23,627 nt of DNA. Origin: Chloroflexota bacterium. GTDB lineage: Bacteria; Chloroflexota; UBA6077. Shown in pieces: positions 23,005 to 23,627 of the stretch (positions are counted from its first letter, which is position 1; each line of letters starts with the position of its first letter). Location of the stretch: contig JAMCTB010000107.1 of assembly GCA_023380955.1 (NCBI GenBank), forward strand, positions 1 to 23,627, read 5' to 3'. The position numbers and the translations under genes were made by a program. Under the pieces are notes generated by a model. The model was not told the origin of the DNA. It searched no databases and saw only the letters and a list, made by a program, of their open reading frames with translations.

Positions 23005-23627
23005 TTACAGTCGGGCCATGCCCTTCTCGATAGCCTTGACGACTCTGTCCTGCAGCTCCGGCAGCAGCGCCTGCGCCTGCTCGTTCAGCTGCCGCACGGC
23101 TTCCTGGTCCTTCACCGAGCGCAGGTTGATGTCGATGTTGATCACCGCGCCCCGCAGGGCACCCTCGGCCAGATAGGCGGCCATGGCCACGTCGCCGATG
23201 GCCTGGACGTTGGTCATCCGCGCCGCGGGATCGGCCAGCTCCACGAGGCGGGCGCACTTTCGGGCTATCTCCAGGGGTACCCGGCTGGCCTCCAGGGTGG
23301 CTTCCTGGATGCGGGCCGATCGGGTCTGCCTCTCCTCCTCGGTCCCCTTGGGCAGCCGATAGCCCTCCATGATCTGATTGAAAGCCTGGGCGTCGGCGTC
23401 CACCAGCTGCAGCAGCTGGCCCCGCAGCTCCTCGCTCTCGGCCAGCAGCTTCTTCACCTCCTCCTGGACGCCCGCGTACTTCTCCTTTCCCACGGTCAGG
23501 TTGCAGACCATGCTGAGCAATCCGGCCGAGAGGGCACCCGCCAGTGCGGCGATACCTCCACCGCCGGGGGTGGGGGAGGGGGAGGCCAGTAGATCCAGGA
23601 ATCGATCGATGGGAGGAAAGCCGACAT
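23005..23627 (-). CDS. fchA: FchA/FTCD-C-type methenyltetrahydrofolate cyclohydrolase or cyclodeaminase (5' end outside window)
   Basis: The frame is open on the minus strand from the window edge to TAA at 23005-23007. Upstream of the internal ATG at 23520 it reads IDRFLDLLASPSPTPGGGG and IAALAGALSAGLLSMVCNLT. This is the conserved N-terminus of the FTCD C-terminal (cyclodeaminase) family, so the gene does not begin at 23520. VDADAQAFNQIMEGYRLPKG and ARMTNVQAIGDVAMAAYLAEGALRGAVINIDINL follow as expected. Stand-alone members act as methenyl-THF cyclohydrolase (FchA) or as formimino-THF cyclodeaminase. Coupling to folD, whose cyclohydrolase lysine is missing, favours FchA. Probably only a few N-terminal residues lie beyond the edge. 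Confidence 0.88.
   Translation of the reverse strand, partial: VGFPPIDRFLDLLASPSPTPGGGGIAALAGALSAGLLSMVCNLTVGKEKYAGVQEEVKKLLAESEELRGQLLQLVDADAQAFNQIMEGYRLPKGTEEERQTRSARIQEATLEASRVPLEIARKCARLVELADPAARMTNVQAIGDVAMAAYLAEGALRGAVINIDINLRSVKDQEAVRQLNEQAQALLPELQDRVVKAIEKGMARL

Overview
The window is one GC-rich stretch of bacterial chromosome. High GC, a T-box leader before valS, ferredoxin-linked 2-oxoacid metabolism, ATG/GTG/TTG starts with strong GGAGG sites, and many palindromic intergenic repeats suggest a Chloroflexota-type bacterium. That phylum call is an inference from gene content, not a phylogeny.

Layout. Positions 1-660 hold the 3' end of an MtaB-type tRNA methylthiotransferase, followed by a HIT hydrolase and hemB, separated by palindromic repeats. 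Positions 2818-7986 form a central-carbon block. korDABC (ferredoxin-dependent 2-oxoacid, probably 2-oxoglutarate, oxidoreductase) has overlapping or nearly touching genes behind a clear promoter. sucC-sucD follows and ends at a strong terminator. Together they interconvert 2-oxoglutarate, succinyl-CoA and succinate. Next come a DinB-fold protein and a small cupin.

Positions 9067-11222 look accessory and by eye are less GC-rich. They contain an empty stretch, a minus-strand membrane/coiled-coil protein of unknown function, and a decayed C-terminal copy of the same family. A ThDP enzyme of the acetolactate-synthase family follows with an SDR, then a SurA-N-like lipoprotein, an RHH/MazF-type toxin-antitoxin pair, and a minus-strand CvpA-CAP membrane protein. 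Positions 16828-18681 hold an LsrF-like class I aldolase/thiolase and a zinc-dependent dehydrogenase as a two-gene unit.

The right end carries a promoter, a complete T-box riboswitch with its terminator, and valS. The valS frame contains about 65 residues made largely of intergenic-type repeat DNA. Convergent to it are folD and a partial fchA on the minus strand. FolD lacks the catalytic lysine of the cyclohydrolase site, and the adjacent FchA could supply that activity.

Four families of palindromic repeats recur between genes. In one family, arm-internal compensatory changes between two copies indicate that the folded hairpin itself is conserved.
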